Part shown: positions 8,410 to 17,586 of the stretch, one piece after another | Position numbering within the stretch: position 1 is the stretch's first letter | Layout of the letters: the number at the start of each line of letters is the position of its first letter | NCBI RefSeq assembly: GCF_037201815.1 | Contig: NZ_CP147407.1 | Span: 2,984,723-3,048,722 of the forward strand | Direction of reading: 5' to 3' | Length of the DNA stretch: 64,000 nucleotides | Source of the DNA: Metabacillus sp. FJAT-52054 | GTDB taxonomy: Bacteria > Bacillota > Bacilli > Bacillales > Bacillaceae | The notes under the pieces: model-generated | Told to the model about the DNA's origin: nothing | Database searches by the model: none | Seen by the model: only the letters and a program-made list of their open reading frames with translations | Position numbers and translations under genes: made by a program

Positions 8410-9282
8410 ATGGATGCCGTTAGAGAGTCGCACAGCTTTGATCCAATGTTTCCCTTTGTGTTTTTTTATCATTTGAAAGGAAATCCGGAGCAGGAGCCGC
8501 ATTTATATCATTTTCACGATTGGTATGAAATTGTGTTCGTCCTTGATGGACAGGGCACCTTTTTTATCGATAAAGAGTTTTATCCAATGAAAAAAAATGA
8601 CCTTTTCCTCATTCCGGGAAATGTCATTCATCATGCGAATCCTTCTAAGAGAAATCCTTTCCTCTGCACTGTGGTCTTATTCCACCCTGCACTTATTCAA
8701 TCCATGGAGCTCGGTGATTTCTTTTCCTTTCTGTCACCATTTTCCCAAAAAGAATTCCACTATCTCCTCATCGCTGAACACATGAAAGAGCATGAAGAAA
8801 TTTTAATCCGCATGCATACTGAGCTTTTAAAAAAAGAAATTGGATACCGTCATGCGCTGCTCGCTCATCTCCAGGGGATTCTTCTGCTGATTGCCAGACA
8901 GCAGCCTGCTATTCCGGAAACATCCCGAAAGCTTTCAAAGAGTGAGATATGGATGAAAGAGGTATTATTCTATATTGATCTTCATTTTAGTGATCATGAA
9001 CTTACCTTGCCTGCCCTCGCCGAGCAGGCTCTAGTCAGTCCTGAACATTTCAGCCGGATTTTTAAACGTGTAACCGGCTTGACGCTGCCCGCTTATTTGG
9101 GAGTGAAACGATTATTTAAAGCCAAAGAGCTCTTATTGCAAACGGACTCTTCTGTTTCGTTTATATCGGATGCATGCGGGTACAAGAGCGTTTCCTATTT
9201 TCACAGCAGGTTTAAAGAACAGCTGGGCTGTACCCCCGGAGAGTTCAGAAAGAAAAATAAGCAATCGGATCCAGCTGATTAA
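8410..9282 (+). CDS. AraC family transcriptional regulator with N-terminal cupin
   Basis: 290-residue regulator. The N-terminal AraC-type cupin (about residues 30-100; HFHDWYEIVFVLDGQGTFF, IPGNVIHHANP) should bind the inducer. Two C-terminal helix-turn-helix motifs follow (about 185-285; LALAEQ region and SFISDACGYKSVSYFHSRF). It is divergent from the PhyH-isomerase operon and its stop overlaps by 4 nt the stop of the convergent MFS gene. It most likely activates the divergent operon in response to that pathway's substrate. Confidence 0.9.
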   Translation: MDAVRESHSFDPMFPFVFFYHLKGNPEQEPHLYHFHDWYEIVFVLDGQGTFFIDKEFYPMKKNDLFLIPGNVIHHANPSKRNPFLCTVVLFHPALIQSMELGDFFSFLSPFSQKEFHYLLIAEHMKEHEEILIRMHTELLKKEIGYRHALLAHLQGILLLIARQQPAIPETSRKLSKSEIWMKEVLFYIDLHFSDHELTLPALAEQALVSPEHFSRIFKRVTGLTLPAYLGVKRLFKAKELLLQTDSSVSFISDACGYKSVSYFHSRFKEQLGCTPGEFRKKNKQSDPAD

Positions 9283-10490
9283 AAAGCAGGGTGGTTCCCT
9301 TCTTTTACTTTCCTTTTTTCCTTCATTAATTGATTTAATCTCTCTGAACTGAACAGCATCGCAGCAATTGCAGCGATAATAAACAGCGGAAAAATCCCCA
9401 TTGTCGTATGATATGATGCAAATCCAAGCAAAGGCGGAAGAAATGTATTTCCTGTAAAGGCAAATGCCATTTGATAGCCCACAATAGCCTGGGAATGCTT
9501 TTTTCCAAAATGAACAGGGGTTTCATGCATCATGCACGGGAAAATCGGGGCTAATCCAAGGCCGGTCAAAACAAAGCCTGCGAGTGCAAAGCCAGCCGGC
9601 AATGGCAGGATCAATAGCGCAGCTCCCGCTAACGCAATCCCCTGCCCTGCTAAAATCAGCATCCGATTGCTTACCTTTAATGTGATAAAACCCGTTATTA
9701 AGCGCCCAACAGTAATTCCCCCGTAATAAAGGGAAACCCACTGGGCAGCCGTTGCGGCCGGCAGCCCCTTCGTATCCACCAGAAAGCTGCTTCCCCATAA
9801 CCCCATTGCAGCTTCAGCACCGCAGTAAAACAGAAAAGAAAACAGAGCCAGATGAACTCCCTTGATTTTATACGCCTTGACCGGTTTTCCGGATGGCTGT
9901 TCCGCTTCAGATGTTTCTTCTTTCACAGGCTCACTCTTACCCGCGGCACGTTTCCATAAAGGCAGGGTGAAAAATAAGATGGCTGCTAAAGCAAGCTGAA
10001 TCAAAGCAATGATGAGATATCCGTTTCTCCATGAGTTTTCCGCAGAAATGGATTGCGCCATAATAATCGGTCCGAGCGTTGCTCCTACACCCCAGAAACA
10101 ATGCAGCCAGCTCATGTGATGCGCTTTATAATGAATAGCCACATAATTGTTCAATCCAGTATCGATAGCACCTGCCCCAAGACCAAGCGGAATGGCACAA
10201 ATCATCAGCCAAATCAGTGAAGGGGCAATAGAAAATCCCAAAAGTCCGCCAGCTGTCATCAGGCAGCTGACAAGGGTGACAGGACCGGTACCGAACCGAT
10301 TAAGGATTTTACCGCTTGCCAGACTGGAAATAATGGTCCCTGCAGCAATCGTCATAAAGAGCAGGCCAGCCCGATCCATTGGTTCGCCCAAGTCTCCCTG
10401 CATGACAGGCCAAGCCGCACCAAGTACGGAATCCGGCAGCCCTAAGCTGATGAAAGCTAAATAGATGATCATCAAGAAAAATGTTGCCAT
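9279..10490 (-). CDS. MFS transporter, fucose-permease-like
   Basis: 403-residue major facilitator with 12 predicted membrane segments and a charged central loop around residues 185-205 (SEPVKEETSEAEQPSGKP). It begins MATFFLMIIYLAFISLGLPD, the N-terminus typical of FucP/YfkF-like sugar permeases, and has a strong GGAGG site. A 75-residue gene of unknown function lies 16 nt upstream on the same strand and is probably cotranscribed. Proximity to the AraC-PhyH-isomerase unit suggests it imports that substrate (inference). Confidence 0.85.
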   Translation of the reverse strand: MATFFLMIIYLAFISLGLPDSVLGAAWPVMQGDLGEPMDRAGLLFMTIAAGTIISSLASGKILNRFGTGPVTLVSCLMTAGGLLGFSIAPSLIWLMICAIPLGLGAGAIDTGLNNYVAIHYKAHHMSWLHCFWGVGATLGPIIMAQSISAENSWRNGYLIIALIQLALAAILFFTLPLWKRAAGKSEPVKEETSEAEQPSGKPVKAYKIKGVHLALFSFLFYCGAEAAMGLWGSSFLVDTKGLPAATAAQWVSLYYGGITVGRLITGFITLKVSNRMLILAGQGIALAGAALLILPLPAGFALAGFVLTGLGLAPIFPCMMHETPVHFGKKHSQAIVGYQMAFAFTGNTFLPPLLGFASYHTTMGIFPLFIIAAIAAMLFSSERLNQLMKEKRKVKEGNHPAF

Positions 10491-10506
10491 GTCTGATAGT
10501 CCTCCT

Positions 10507-10734
10507 TCACTTATCCTCTTTGATCGGACCGGTAACCATTAAATCCAGTCCAAGGCTTTGCAGCCCATATAGATAATCCTTCTTCCAATCACTAATAACA
10601 AGCTTTGGAAGGTGTTCTGCAGGAATGTAGTGTGCGCTTCTAAGTTCTATTTCTTTAATAGCCGCTTGGTCCACTTCCTCCTGGCTGAAAATAATCGACC
10701 GAGGATTGATAATGGCACTAAATGAAGGGCCCAT
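10507..10734 (-). CDS. Small conserved-looking protein of unknown function
   Basis: 75-residue soluble protein, MGPSFSAIINPRSIIFSQEE to TGPIKEDK, not recognised. GGAAG lies 4 nt before the ATG, a short spacing; the frame is open for a further 11 codons upstream, so the start is uncertain. The composition is coding-like, with many acidic residues, and it ends 16 nt before the MFS start, suggesting one transcript. It could be a fragment of a larger protein, as no fold is visible. Confidence 0.5.
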   Translation of the reverse strand: MGPSFSAIINPRSIIFSQEEVDQAAIKEIELRSAHYIPAEHLPKLVISDWKKDYLYGLQSLGLDLMVTGPIKEDK

Positions 10735-10786
10735 TCTGCTTCCAAAAGTCCTTGTTACCTTTCATACACCTATTCCACGCCATAAT

Positions 10787-10814
10787 AAAAAGCCCCCCTT
10801 TACATAAGGGGGCA
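10787..10814 (-). terminator. Rho-independent terminator after YwbF-like MFS gene
   Basis: On the minus strand GCCCCCTTATGTAAAGGGGGGC is followed by TTTTTATTA, immediately downstream of the MFS stop. Confidence 0.75.
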
Positions 10815-10821
10815 GCATAGC

Positions 10822-11991
10822 TCAGGCTGGCGCCCCCGGCTCCTGCTTCACAAACAGCAGCAGAATAACGGCAAGCAGCGATAATATGCCAAAGAATAGA
10901 TAGACGGAAAAGACGGAATACGCTTCTAATATAAATCCGCCGAGAAACGTGCAAAACCAGTTGCCCAGGCCATTTCCTACTGCGGAATAGAGACTGATTG
11001 CTGTAGCCCCTGCAGAAACCGGTGCGAGATCTTTTACATATTGAAGTGCGGCGGGAATAAACAGCCCTGTTGAAAACCCTTGTGCCACCGTTGTTGCATA
11101 GACGAGAGCAAGCGGGGGTTCGAAGAAATATAAGAACCATCTTGCCATTGAAACAATGGCGGCAAGAAGGAGAATCTGTTTCATTCCGAATTTCCCAATC
11201 CAGCGGTTTGCAAATTTCATAACGGGTGCTTCGCTTCCGGCAGCAAGCATGAATGCCAGTCCAATTCCCGCAAGCCCTCCCCCTAAATCATCTACGAAAA
11301 TACCAAAATAAAAATTGTTGGCGAGGATGGGCCCGAGAACGAGAAAAGCAACAGCCAAAAAGATAAAATACGATGGTGCTTTGACAAGATCACTCATCCC
11401 TTTTTTAAAGCTCACCTTTATCGGCTTGCTTTCTCTCGGAAGCTGCCACGCAAAAACCATCCCTAAACCCATAACAAGCGTAAACGTATAAAAAATAACG
11501 GACAGGCTGGTGGTTTCCGCCAGTTTTCCGACAGCCAGAACCGATACGGCAAATCCAATGGCTCCCCAAAGCCGTATCGAACCATAGTCCATTTTTGTTT
11601 TTTGAACATAGTTAATCGAGATGCTGTCCGATAATGGAATGATGGCTGCCTGGAATATGGCGAGCATCGCTGCGGCGCCAATAATGAGTGAATAGCTTGA
11701 AACGGCCGAATAGGCGATTCCCATCAAAGCCGTCACTGCAATTGCTGCGGTGAGGAGGTGAACAGGCTTTTTCGTTACGTCGCTCAATATTCCCCAGACT
11801 GGCTGAATCAGAATCATCACAACCGGACTGATCGAAAGCACCATACCGATCTGGCTCCCTGAAAGACCAATCTCATCCCGTAAATAAACCGAAAGAAGCG
11901 GGGAGAGAGACCCAATACCGAAAAACACCAGAAAATAAAATAGATAAAAATTCAATTTCACAGACCGTTTTTTTGCTAGAGAAGCTTCCAA
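10822..11991 (-). CDS. MFS transporter, PPP/LacY-like family (YwbF-like)
   Basis: 389-residue permease with 12 membrane segments, similar to the phenylpropionate permease/nucleoside-H+ symporter group and to B. subtilis YwbF. TTG at 11991 is chosen because AAGGA lies 8 nt upstream and the membrane core (KLNFYLFYFLVFFGIGSLSP) starts right after it. An ATG-started version would add 34 polar residues with no ribosome site. Family stretches: PVWGILSDVTKKPVHLL, DYGSIRLWGAIGFA. Substrate unknown. It stands as a single gene with its own terminator. Confidence 0.82.
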   Translation of the reverse strand: MEASLAKKRSVKLNFYLFYFLVFFGIGSLSPLLSVYLRDEIGLSGSQIGMVLSISPVVMILIQPVWGILSDVTKKPVHLLTAAIAVTALMGIAYSAVSSYSLIIGAAAMLAIFQAAIIPLSDSISINYVQKTKMDYGSIRLWGAIGFAVSVLAVGKLAETTSLSVIFYTFTLVMGLGMVFAWQLPRESKPIKVSFKKGMSDLVKAPSYFIFLAVAFLVLGPILANNFYFGIFVDDLGGGLAGIGLAFMLAAGSEAPVMKFANRWIGKFGMKQILLLAAIVSMARWFLYFFEPPLALVYATTVAQGFSTGLFIPAALQYVKDLAPVSAGATAISLYSAVGNGLGNWFCTFLGGFILEAYSVFSVYLFFGILSLLAVILLLFVKQEPGAPA

Positions 11992-12091
11992 ATCATTATC
12001 CTTCTTTCTGTAAACGCATTTAAAATCAGCTTCTCTAACTATATCATTGATCAGGGAGGTATTGGCTCTCATTTTCCATGAATGCGAGTGC

Positions 12092-12126
12092 AAAAAAAAA
12101 GCGCCGGATCCGCGATCCAGCGCCTC
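12092..12126 (-). terminator. Rho-independent terminator after SDR gene
   Basis: Minus strand GGCGCTGGATCGCGGATCCGGCGC hairpin followed by nine T residues, directly after the SDR stop. Confidence 0.85.
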
Positions 12127-12132
12127 TTACTC

Positions 12133-12894
12133 TTACCTGCGATTCCGGTCTGCGTAAGGATAAACCGGATCCTTCAGTTCGAAGTCATACGTTTCTCCGT
12201 TCACAAGTCCGACTGTTTTTTCACTGTCATACAGATCAAGCATGAAGCCGGCCATTTCTTTAGCCGTATGGAATTTCTGAACGGCACCCTCGTATTCAAA
12301 GCTGTCAAGGTCCATCGAACGCTTGGCAAACTCCGTTTCTGTTGCAGCAGGAGCAAGTACTTTTGCCTGCATAAGAGCACCTTTCGATTTAAGTTCCTGT
12401 GCAAGACCCTCAGTAAAAGCACTCACATAAAACTTTGTCGCGCAGTAGGTAACGGCATCGGCTACGATGGTATAACCGCCTCCTGATGAAACGTTAATCA
12501 GCTGTGTGCCCTCTTTATCAGAGTAGTCTCCTGCGAAAAGTGAGGATAAAATCGTCAACGCTTCGATATTCAGATGAAGCATCGTTTGGATTTTATTCAA
12601 GTTCTGTTCACCAACAGCTGCGAAGTTCCCGAAACCTGCGTTATTAATAAACGTTTCGAGTTCATAATCTTTAAGACCTTCGTAAAATTGGTGTACTTCT
12701 TCTGATGAAGATAAATCAGCCGTACGGATCACAACATCAAGATCAGCGTTAATGCTTTGAACCTCTGATTTAAGCTTCTGAAGCTCGTCCTCTCTGCGGG
12801 CCGTAATAATTAAGTTCTTGCCGCGGGCAGCAAAGGCCAGCGCCGATTCATATCCGATACCTGAGCTTGCCCCTGTAATAACCGTATACTTCAT
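12133..12894 (-). CDS. SDR family oxidoreductase (YqjQ/DltE-like)
   Basis: 253-residue short-chain dehydrogenase. TGASSGIGYESA cofactor motif, NNAGF, and catalytic YCATK. It starts MKYTVITGASS behind GGAGGAGATCAT; an upstream in-frame Met lacks a site. Substrate unknown. It is divergent from a MerR-type gene, and the shared 96-bp region contains a perfect 16-bp palindrome. The arrangement resembles aldehyde-responsive MerR (AdhR-like) units, so a role in carbonyl detoxification is plausible (inference). Confidence 0.88.
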   Translation of the reverse strand: MKYTVITGASSGIGYESALAFAARGKNLIITARREDELQKLKSEVQSINADLDVVIRTADLSSSEEVHQFYEGLKDYELETFINNAGFGNFAAVGEQNLNKIQTMLHLNIEALTILSSLFAGDYSDKEGTQLINVSSGGGYTIVADAVTYCATKFYVSAFTEGLAQELKSKGALMQAKVLAPAATETEFAKRSMDLDSFEYEGAVQKFHTAKEMAGFMLDLYDSEKTVGLVNGETYDFELKDPVYPYADRNRR

Positions 12895-12955
12895 ATGATC
12901 TCCTCCTATTTTCTGCATTCTATATTGTGATTCTTTTACGATTTCATTATACTGA

Positions 12956-12971
12956 TTAGAGTTAACTCTAA
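12956..12971. promoter_or_regulatory. MerR-type operator, perfect 16-bp palindrome
   Basis: TTAGAGTTAACTCTAA lies 19 bp before the merR start and 61 bp before the SDR start. Perfect dyads of this length in the promoter spacer are the normal binding site of MerR-family activators (AdhR/NmlR group). Confidence 0.75.
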
Positions 12972-12990
12972 GTCAAATCCGGAGGTTTAT

Positions 12991-13344
12991 ATGTACACAA
13001 TCAGCAAAGCTGCTAAAGCTTTAGGAATCAGTACGCATACATTAAGATATTATGAAAAAGAAGAAATTATCGAACCGGAACGTAAATCCAATGGAGACCG
13101 GATTTACAATGATCTGCATCTTAAATGGCTGCAGTTTGTTCTTAAATTAAAAGAAACCCAAATGCCTGTAGCGAAAATTAAAGAGTATGCACAATTATAC
13201 AAATTAGGCGATCATACAAACATGGCAAGACTTCAGCTCCTAGAGGAACATCGAAAGAGTATCCAGGAACAGCTCGCTGTCTTGTCTGTTACCGATCAAA
13301 TGCTTGAAGAAAAGATTGATGCGTATCGAAAGAGCCTCTATTAA
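12991..13344 (+). CDS. MerR family transcriptional regulator (AdhR/YraB-like)
   Basis: 117-residue regulator. N-terminal MerR winged helix (AAKALGISTHTLRYYEKEEII, about residues 6-26), then the recognition and wing region with RIYNDLHLKWLQFVLKLKET and a long C-terminal dimerisation helix (about 70-115). No Cys is present, which distinguishes it from the Cys-sensing AdhR subgroup. The GGAGG site is 8 nt upstream. It probably controls the divergent SDR gene through the palindrome between them. Confidence 0.9.
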   Translation: MYTISKAAKALGISTHTLRYYEKEEIIEPERKSNGDRIYNDLHLKWLQFVLKLKETQMPVAKIKEYAQLYKLGDHTNMARLQLLEEHRKSIQEQLAVLSVTDQMLEEKIDAYRKSLY

Positions 13345-13460
13345 TCCTTCATTCTTATCATTAAGACCTGTTAAACTTGTTTGTACCGGGTGCTTGCTAT
13401 CATCATTTGCAGCCCTATCGAAATAAGATTTTATCTGGTTGCACGCAAAGGAGAATCATT

Positions 13461-16016
13461 ATGGGAAAGCAAGTAAACTTAGTCAAACTGGCTAAGATTT
13501 TGATCCCGTTTGTCATCATCATTTTCATTTATATGGAAGGAAAGAAGGAAATCAACCAAATCGATCCTTCCAGCCTGTTAATTCAGCTGAAATCCCTTGA
13601 ACCTATGCAAATCGCTGCTATGCTTTTGATTGGATTAGCCGGGGTGTCAGCCTTAATGGCGTACGACCTCGTTTTGACCAAAAAATTAAACGTGTCATTG
13701 CCTTGGCATACCTTTTTAAAAGTTTCCTGGATTGCCAATACTTTTAATAGTGTTATAGGATTTGGAGGTTTTGCGGGTGCAGCTCTAAGGGGATTGCTGC
13801 TGAAAAATCATGTAAGGGATTCAATGATTTTTTTATCTTCCATCGTTTGGCTGATGCCTATTATGCTAACTGGAATCTCTATTCTTGCATGGCTGCCGAT
13901 TTTTTCAGCCGGAACGATGATCCCCATTTATACTAGCTACCCATGGGTGAAATTTCTATTATGGGGAATGGCCTTATATTTGCCTGTTTACCTCCTTACT
14001 TGTCTCGTATTGAAAAACAAAAAACCTTTCTTTTCAATAAATCGGTGGACGGCCTGGGGAATTGCTGCCTCCCTTCTGGAATGGATTGCAGCTTCCCTCG
14101 TTCTTTGGGCTATTGCTCTCATAACAGGGACGAATATTCCCTTTGTTTCCATGCTGACGATTTTTGTTCTTGCATCGATTGCCGGTGTCATCAGTTTAGT
14201 TCCTGGTGGGATTGGTTCATTCGACTTGCTGCTGTTAGTCGGTTTGAATCATGCCGGTGCACAGGACAGCCAAATCTTGATCATTCTGCTTTTTTATCGG
14301 GTCTTTTACTCTCTCATTCCTTTCGTTATTGGGCTGTTTTTCGCTTTATCGGAAGCTTACTCCCAAACGCGGGATACCGTTGCTGATCCGTTTAAAAATA
14401 ACAAATGGATGAAACGGTTCTCCTTCATTCCAAATTCGCTAATTCCTAATTTGAGCTTCTGGGCACTCGCTGTCTTAGTTTTTCTTAGCGGGGTTCTTCT
14501 TCTCTTATCTGCTGCAACGCCTGGAATTCTGGAAAGGATCAAGTTTGCAGAAAAGCTTTTATCTGAGCCCGTTATGAATATTTCTGATCTGTTATCAGTA
14601 ACAGCAGGAATTTCGCTGATTTTGCTATCCCGTTCCATACAGCTTAAAGTGAAAAGCGCTTATGTGCTAACGTATATGGCTCTTTTGGGAGGAGCACTGT
14701 TTACATTTTCTAAAGGGCTGGACTATGAAGAATCTCTATTTTTAATGGCCATTCTTGCCCTCTTAAGACTTTCAAAAAATCATTTTTACCGGGAACGCCA
14801 CCCCTTTTCATGGAAAGCTTCAATCTATATGATGGCTCTGACTCTTTGTGCTTTGCTCGGCTATATATCAATCGGTTTCTTTGATCAGCCGTTTGAACAG
14901 CTGTCTCTGCCTGCTTCTGTGAAGGATGTACTAATAAAAACCCCAGGAGAGCTCATCATCACAGCTGCATCAGGCTTCATTCTTGCTGTTCTTTTCAACA
15001 CGATCGGCTTCACCTTTTTAATGAAAAAGGAACAGACTGCCAGGAACTCGGCCGAGCTGCTGGAATTTCTGGAGTACACGAAAGGCAATGTATTAACTCA
15101 TTTGGCATTGATGGGGGATAAAGAATATTTTTGGAATAAAAACCGGGACGTTTTTATGATGTACACCGTTTATTCTGATAAATTAGTCGTGCTGGGCGAT
15201 CCAATCGGAGACCGAAATTCTTTTGGAAAGGCGATTATGGAGCTTAGGGAATACGCTGATATTAGAGGCTTGGCACCTATTTTCTATCAAACAGAAAAGG
15301 ATTGGCTCTCCTTATACCATGAAAATGGCTATCAGTTTTTTAAGCTTGGAGAAGAAGCGTATGTGAATCTCGAAGAATTTACGCTGACAGGAAAGAAAAA
15401 AACAAATCTGCGTACCGTCAGAAATAAATTTGAGAGAGAAGGATATGACTTTACGATTGCCGAACCTCCTTTTTCAGATTCTTTTATTCAGGAATTAGAG
15501 GCTGTCTCCTTAGACTGGCTTAACGGCCGAAAAGAGAAAGGGTTCTCTTTAGGCTATTTTGACAGGGACTATATTCAGCGGGCTCCGGTAGCTGTATTAA
15601 GAAACTCCGCCGGAACGATGATGGGATTCGCAACCATTATTCCGGTATATGACGGCGAGACCATATCCGTTGACTTGATGAGGTATTCACAGGAGGTTCC
15701 GAGCGGCACGATGGATATGATTTTCATTTCAACCATGCTTCATATGAAAGAACAGGGCTATAAGTGGTTTAACTTAGGAATGGCTCCGTTATCAAATGTC
15801 GGCCAAAATAAGTATGCCTTCTGGAGTGAAAAAGCAGCTGCACGAATCTATAGGCATGGCCAGTATTTTTACCAGTTTGAAGGAATTCGAAAATACAAAG
15901 AAAAATTTGCCAGCCGCTGGGAACCAAAATATTTGGCCTTCAGCTCCAGATCCGCTCTTCCTGTTACGATGCTGCAGCTATCGAGACTCATTCAAAAAGA
16001 CATAGAGAAAAATTGA
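13461..16016 (+). CDS. mprF: Lysylphosphatidylglycerol synthase/flippase MprF
   Basis: 851-residue bifunctional membrane enzyme that transfers lysine from Lys-tRNA to phosphatidylglycerol and flips the product outward, lowering surface charge and resisting cationic peptides. The N-terminal flippase part (about residues 1-500) has about 14 hydrophobic segments. The C-terminal cytoplasmic synthase (GNAT-like DUF2156, about 520-835) includes DRNSFGKAIMELREYAD, SLDWLNGRKEKGFSLGYF and GMAPLSNVGQNKYAFWSEKA. Start MGKQVNLVKLAKIL is chosen because AAAGGAG lies 7 nt before it; an upstream in-frame Met has none. Length agrees with other MprF proteins. Monocistronic from the look of it. Confidence 0.95.
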   Translation: MGKQVNLVKLAKILIPFVIIIFIYMEGKKEINQIDPSSLLIQLKSLEPMQIAAMLLIGLAGVSALMAYDLVLTKKLNVSLPWHTFLKVSWIANTFNSVIGFGGFAGAALRGLLLKNHVRDSMIFLSSIVWLMPIMLTGISILAWLPIFSAGTMIPIYTSYPWVKFLLWGMALYLPVYLLTCLVLKNKKPFFSINRWTAWGIAASLLEWIAASLVLWAIALITGTNIPFVSMLTIFVLASIAGVISLVPGGIGSFDLLLLVGLNHAGAQDSQILIILLFYRVFYSLIPFVIGLFFALSEAYSQTRDTVADPFKNNKWMKRFSFIPNSLIPNLSFWALAVLVFLSGVLLLLSAATPGILERIKFAEKLLSEPVMNISDLLSVTAGISLILLSRSIQLKVKSAYVLTYMALLGGALFTFSKGLDYEESLFLMAILALLRLSKNHFYRERHPFSWKASIYMMALTLCALLGYISIGFFDQPFEQLSLPASVKDVLIKTPGELIITAASGFILAVLFNTIGFTFLMKKEQTARNSAELLEFLEYTKGNVLTHLALMGDKEYFWNKNRDVFMMYTVYSDKLVVLGDPIGDRNSFGKAIMELREYADIRGLAPIFYQTEKDWLSLYHENGYQFFKLGEEAYVNLEEFTLTGKKKTNLRTVRNKFEREGYDFTIAEPPFSDSFIQELEAVSLDWLNGRKEKGFSLGYFDRDYIQRAPVAVLRNSAGTMMGFATIIPVYDGETISVDLMRYSQEVPSGTMDMIFISTMLHMKEQGYKWFNLGMAPLSNVGQNKYAFWSEKAAARIYRHGQYFYQFEGIRKYKEKFASRWEPKYLAFSSRSALPVTMLQLSRLIQKDIEKN

Positions 16017-16124
16017 AGCGGGGGACTTCTCACTGAATAAACAAAATAATTAATTTTCCTTATTGTTCCAATTGTGATGAAGAGGTACAATTTCATTAGT
16101 TGAATAATGAAGGAGTACTCTCAC

Positions 16125-17546
16125 GTGAAAAAACTGTTTTTAAAAGTAGGGTTGGCTCAGTTTGGTTTTTCAATTTTAGCATTGTTTCTTACGTCTGCCA
16201 TAAATAGTACATTGCAGGCATCTCTTATTTCTTTACTCATCGGCGGGCTATTGTTCGGATGGCTGACATCACGGAAGCTAGAAGAAAAAAATACTTTTTA
16301 CTGCATCCTTCCCATCGCCTACACTGCTTCACTCTGGGCAATATTTATTTTTATTACCTGGGGGGCATTGGGAAAAAGCCCATGGATGTTCTATTCCCTT
16401 CTTCACCTTCCTTTTTTACCCGTTTTTTTCATGGCTAACATGGAAGGGGAAGGACGGATTTTCCTATGGGCTCCGCTTGCATTTGAACTGGCGTTTGTTC
16501 TGCCTATCGTGATTAAGTTTGCCGCGTTGAAAAAATTACATATGATTTCAAGAAGGAATACCCTTATCCTGTTTTCCATTGTCCTTTTGGCAATTGGCTC
16601 TGGAATGGCCGTTCAATGGCAGCGAAGCAAGAGTGTTCTTCCTTCCTACGGATTTAAATACGGTGGAGGCTATTCAAGCACTGATTTGTCCCCATACCGT
16701 GTGTCAAATCCTGATCATGTACTCCCAAAATTGGACGAAGCCTCAGAATATGTGATTAAAGATCCTAAGCAGATGCCTGTCATGGACGGGGCAGAAGCCG
16801 CCTATCCTGTTTATTCAGCTTTTGCCAATGCCGTCTACGAAAATGCTAAAGCAGCTAATAATCAAAAAGAGATTATCAGCTTTACCAATACGATCTATGC
16901 TTTTGAGCGCTTACTCTCTAAGGAAGTGGATATTTATTTCGGGGCTGAACCGTCTTCTGCACAACGGGAAATGGCTAAAAAAGCCGGGGCAGAGCTCGTT
17001 ATGACCCCGATAGGAAAAGAGGCGTTTGTCTTTTTTGTCAATCCTGAGAATCAGATTGATCGTTTAACGGTTTCCGAGATTCAATCGATCTATTCAGGTG
17101 AGTTGAAGAACTGGTCTCAGCTTGAAGGCAAATCTAAAAACATTGTTGCATTCCAGCGGCCAGCAGATTCAGGGAGCCAGACGCTGCTTGAGAAAATCAT
17201 GGGTGATAAACCGATTATTCAGCCATTGAAGGAAGAAACCCCTGCTGGGATGGGCGGTATCATTGAGCAGGTTGCGGATTACCGGAATTTTGATAATGCC
17301 ATCGGCTTTTCCTTCCGTTTTTTCGCTACTGGAATGAGAAAAAATGAAAAGATTAAACTTCTTTCCATTAATGGGATAAGCCCAAGTCCGGAAAATATTG
17401 CGAGTGAAAAATATCCTTTTACCGCCTCTCTTTATGCGATTACCTTAAAATCGAACAAAAAGAAAACAATCCCGCCGTTTCTTGAATGGATGAAAGGGTC
17501 TCAGGGGCAGGAGCTCGTTGAAAAAGTCGGATATATTAAGAACTAA
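16125..17546 (+). CDS. PstS-like phosphate-binding domain fused to a membrane N-terminus
   Basis: 473-residue protein. The GTG start at 16125 is chosen because AAGGAG lies 9 nt upstream; the in-frame ATG 6 codons earlier overlaps that site. The first 170 residues hold four or five hydrophobic segments, and residues about 200-470 form a PstS-type periplasmic-binding domain (YFGAEPSSAQ, VFFVNPENQIDRLTVSEIQ, QRPADSGSQTLLEKIM, FTASLYAITLK). PstS domains bind phosphate, normally as lipoproteins feeding PstCAB. Here no permease or ATPase gene is nearby, so it may be a sensor or scavenger. It sits 108 bp after mprF on the same strand. Confidence 0.8.
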   Translation: MKKLFLKVGLAQFGFSILALFLTSAINSTLQASLISLLIGGLLFGWLTSRKLEEKNTFYCILPIAYTASLWAIFIFITWGALGKSPWMFYSLLHLPFLPVFFMANMEGEGRIFLWAPLAFELAFVLPIVIKFAALKKLHMISRRNTLILFSIVLLAIGSGMAVQWQRSKSVLPSYGFKYGGGYSSTDLSPYRVSNPDHVLPKLDEASEYVIKDPKQMPVMDGAEAAYPVYSAFANAVYENAKAANNQKEIISFTNTIYAFERLLSKEVDIYFGAEPSSAQREMAKKAGAELVMTPIGKEAFVFFVNPENQIDRLTVSEIQSIYSGELKNWSQLEGKSKNIVAFQRPADSGSQTLLEKIMGDKPIIQPLKEETPAGMGGIIEQVADYRNFDNAIGFSFRFFATGMRKNEKIKLLSINGISPSPENIASEKYPFTASLYAITLKSNKKKTIPPFLEWMKGSQGQELVEKVGYIKN

Positions 17547-17549
17547 CAA

Positions 17550-17584
17550 ATAGACGCCGCCGGGATTCCCGGGGCGTCTGTTTC
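17550..17584 (+). terminator. Rho-independent terminator after PstS-like gene
   Basis: AGACGCC-gCCGGG-att-CCCGG-gGCGTCT stem followed by GTTT. It lies between convergent genes and ends at the amidohydrolase stop. Confidence 0.7.
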
Positions 17585-17586
17585 AA

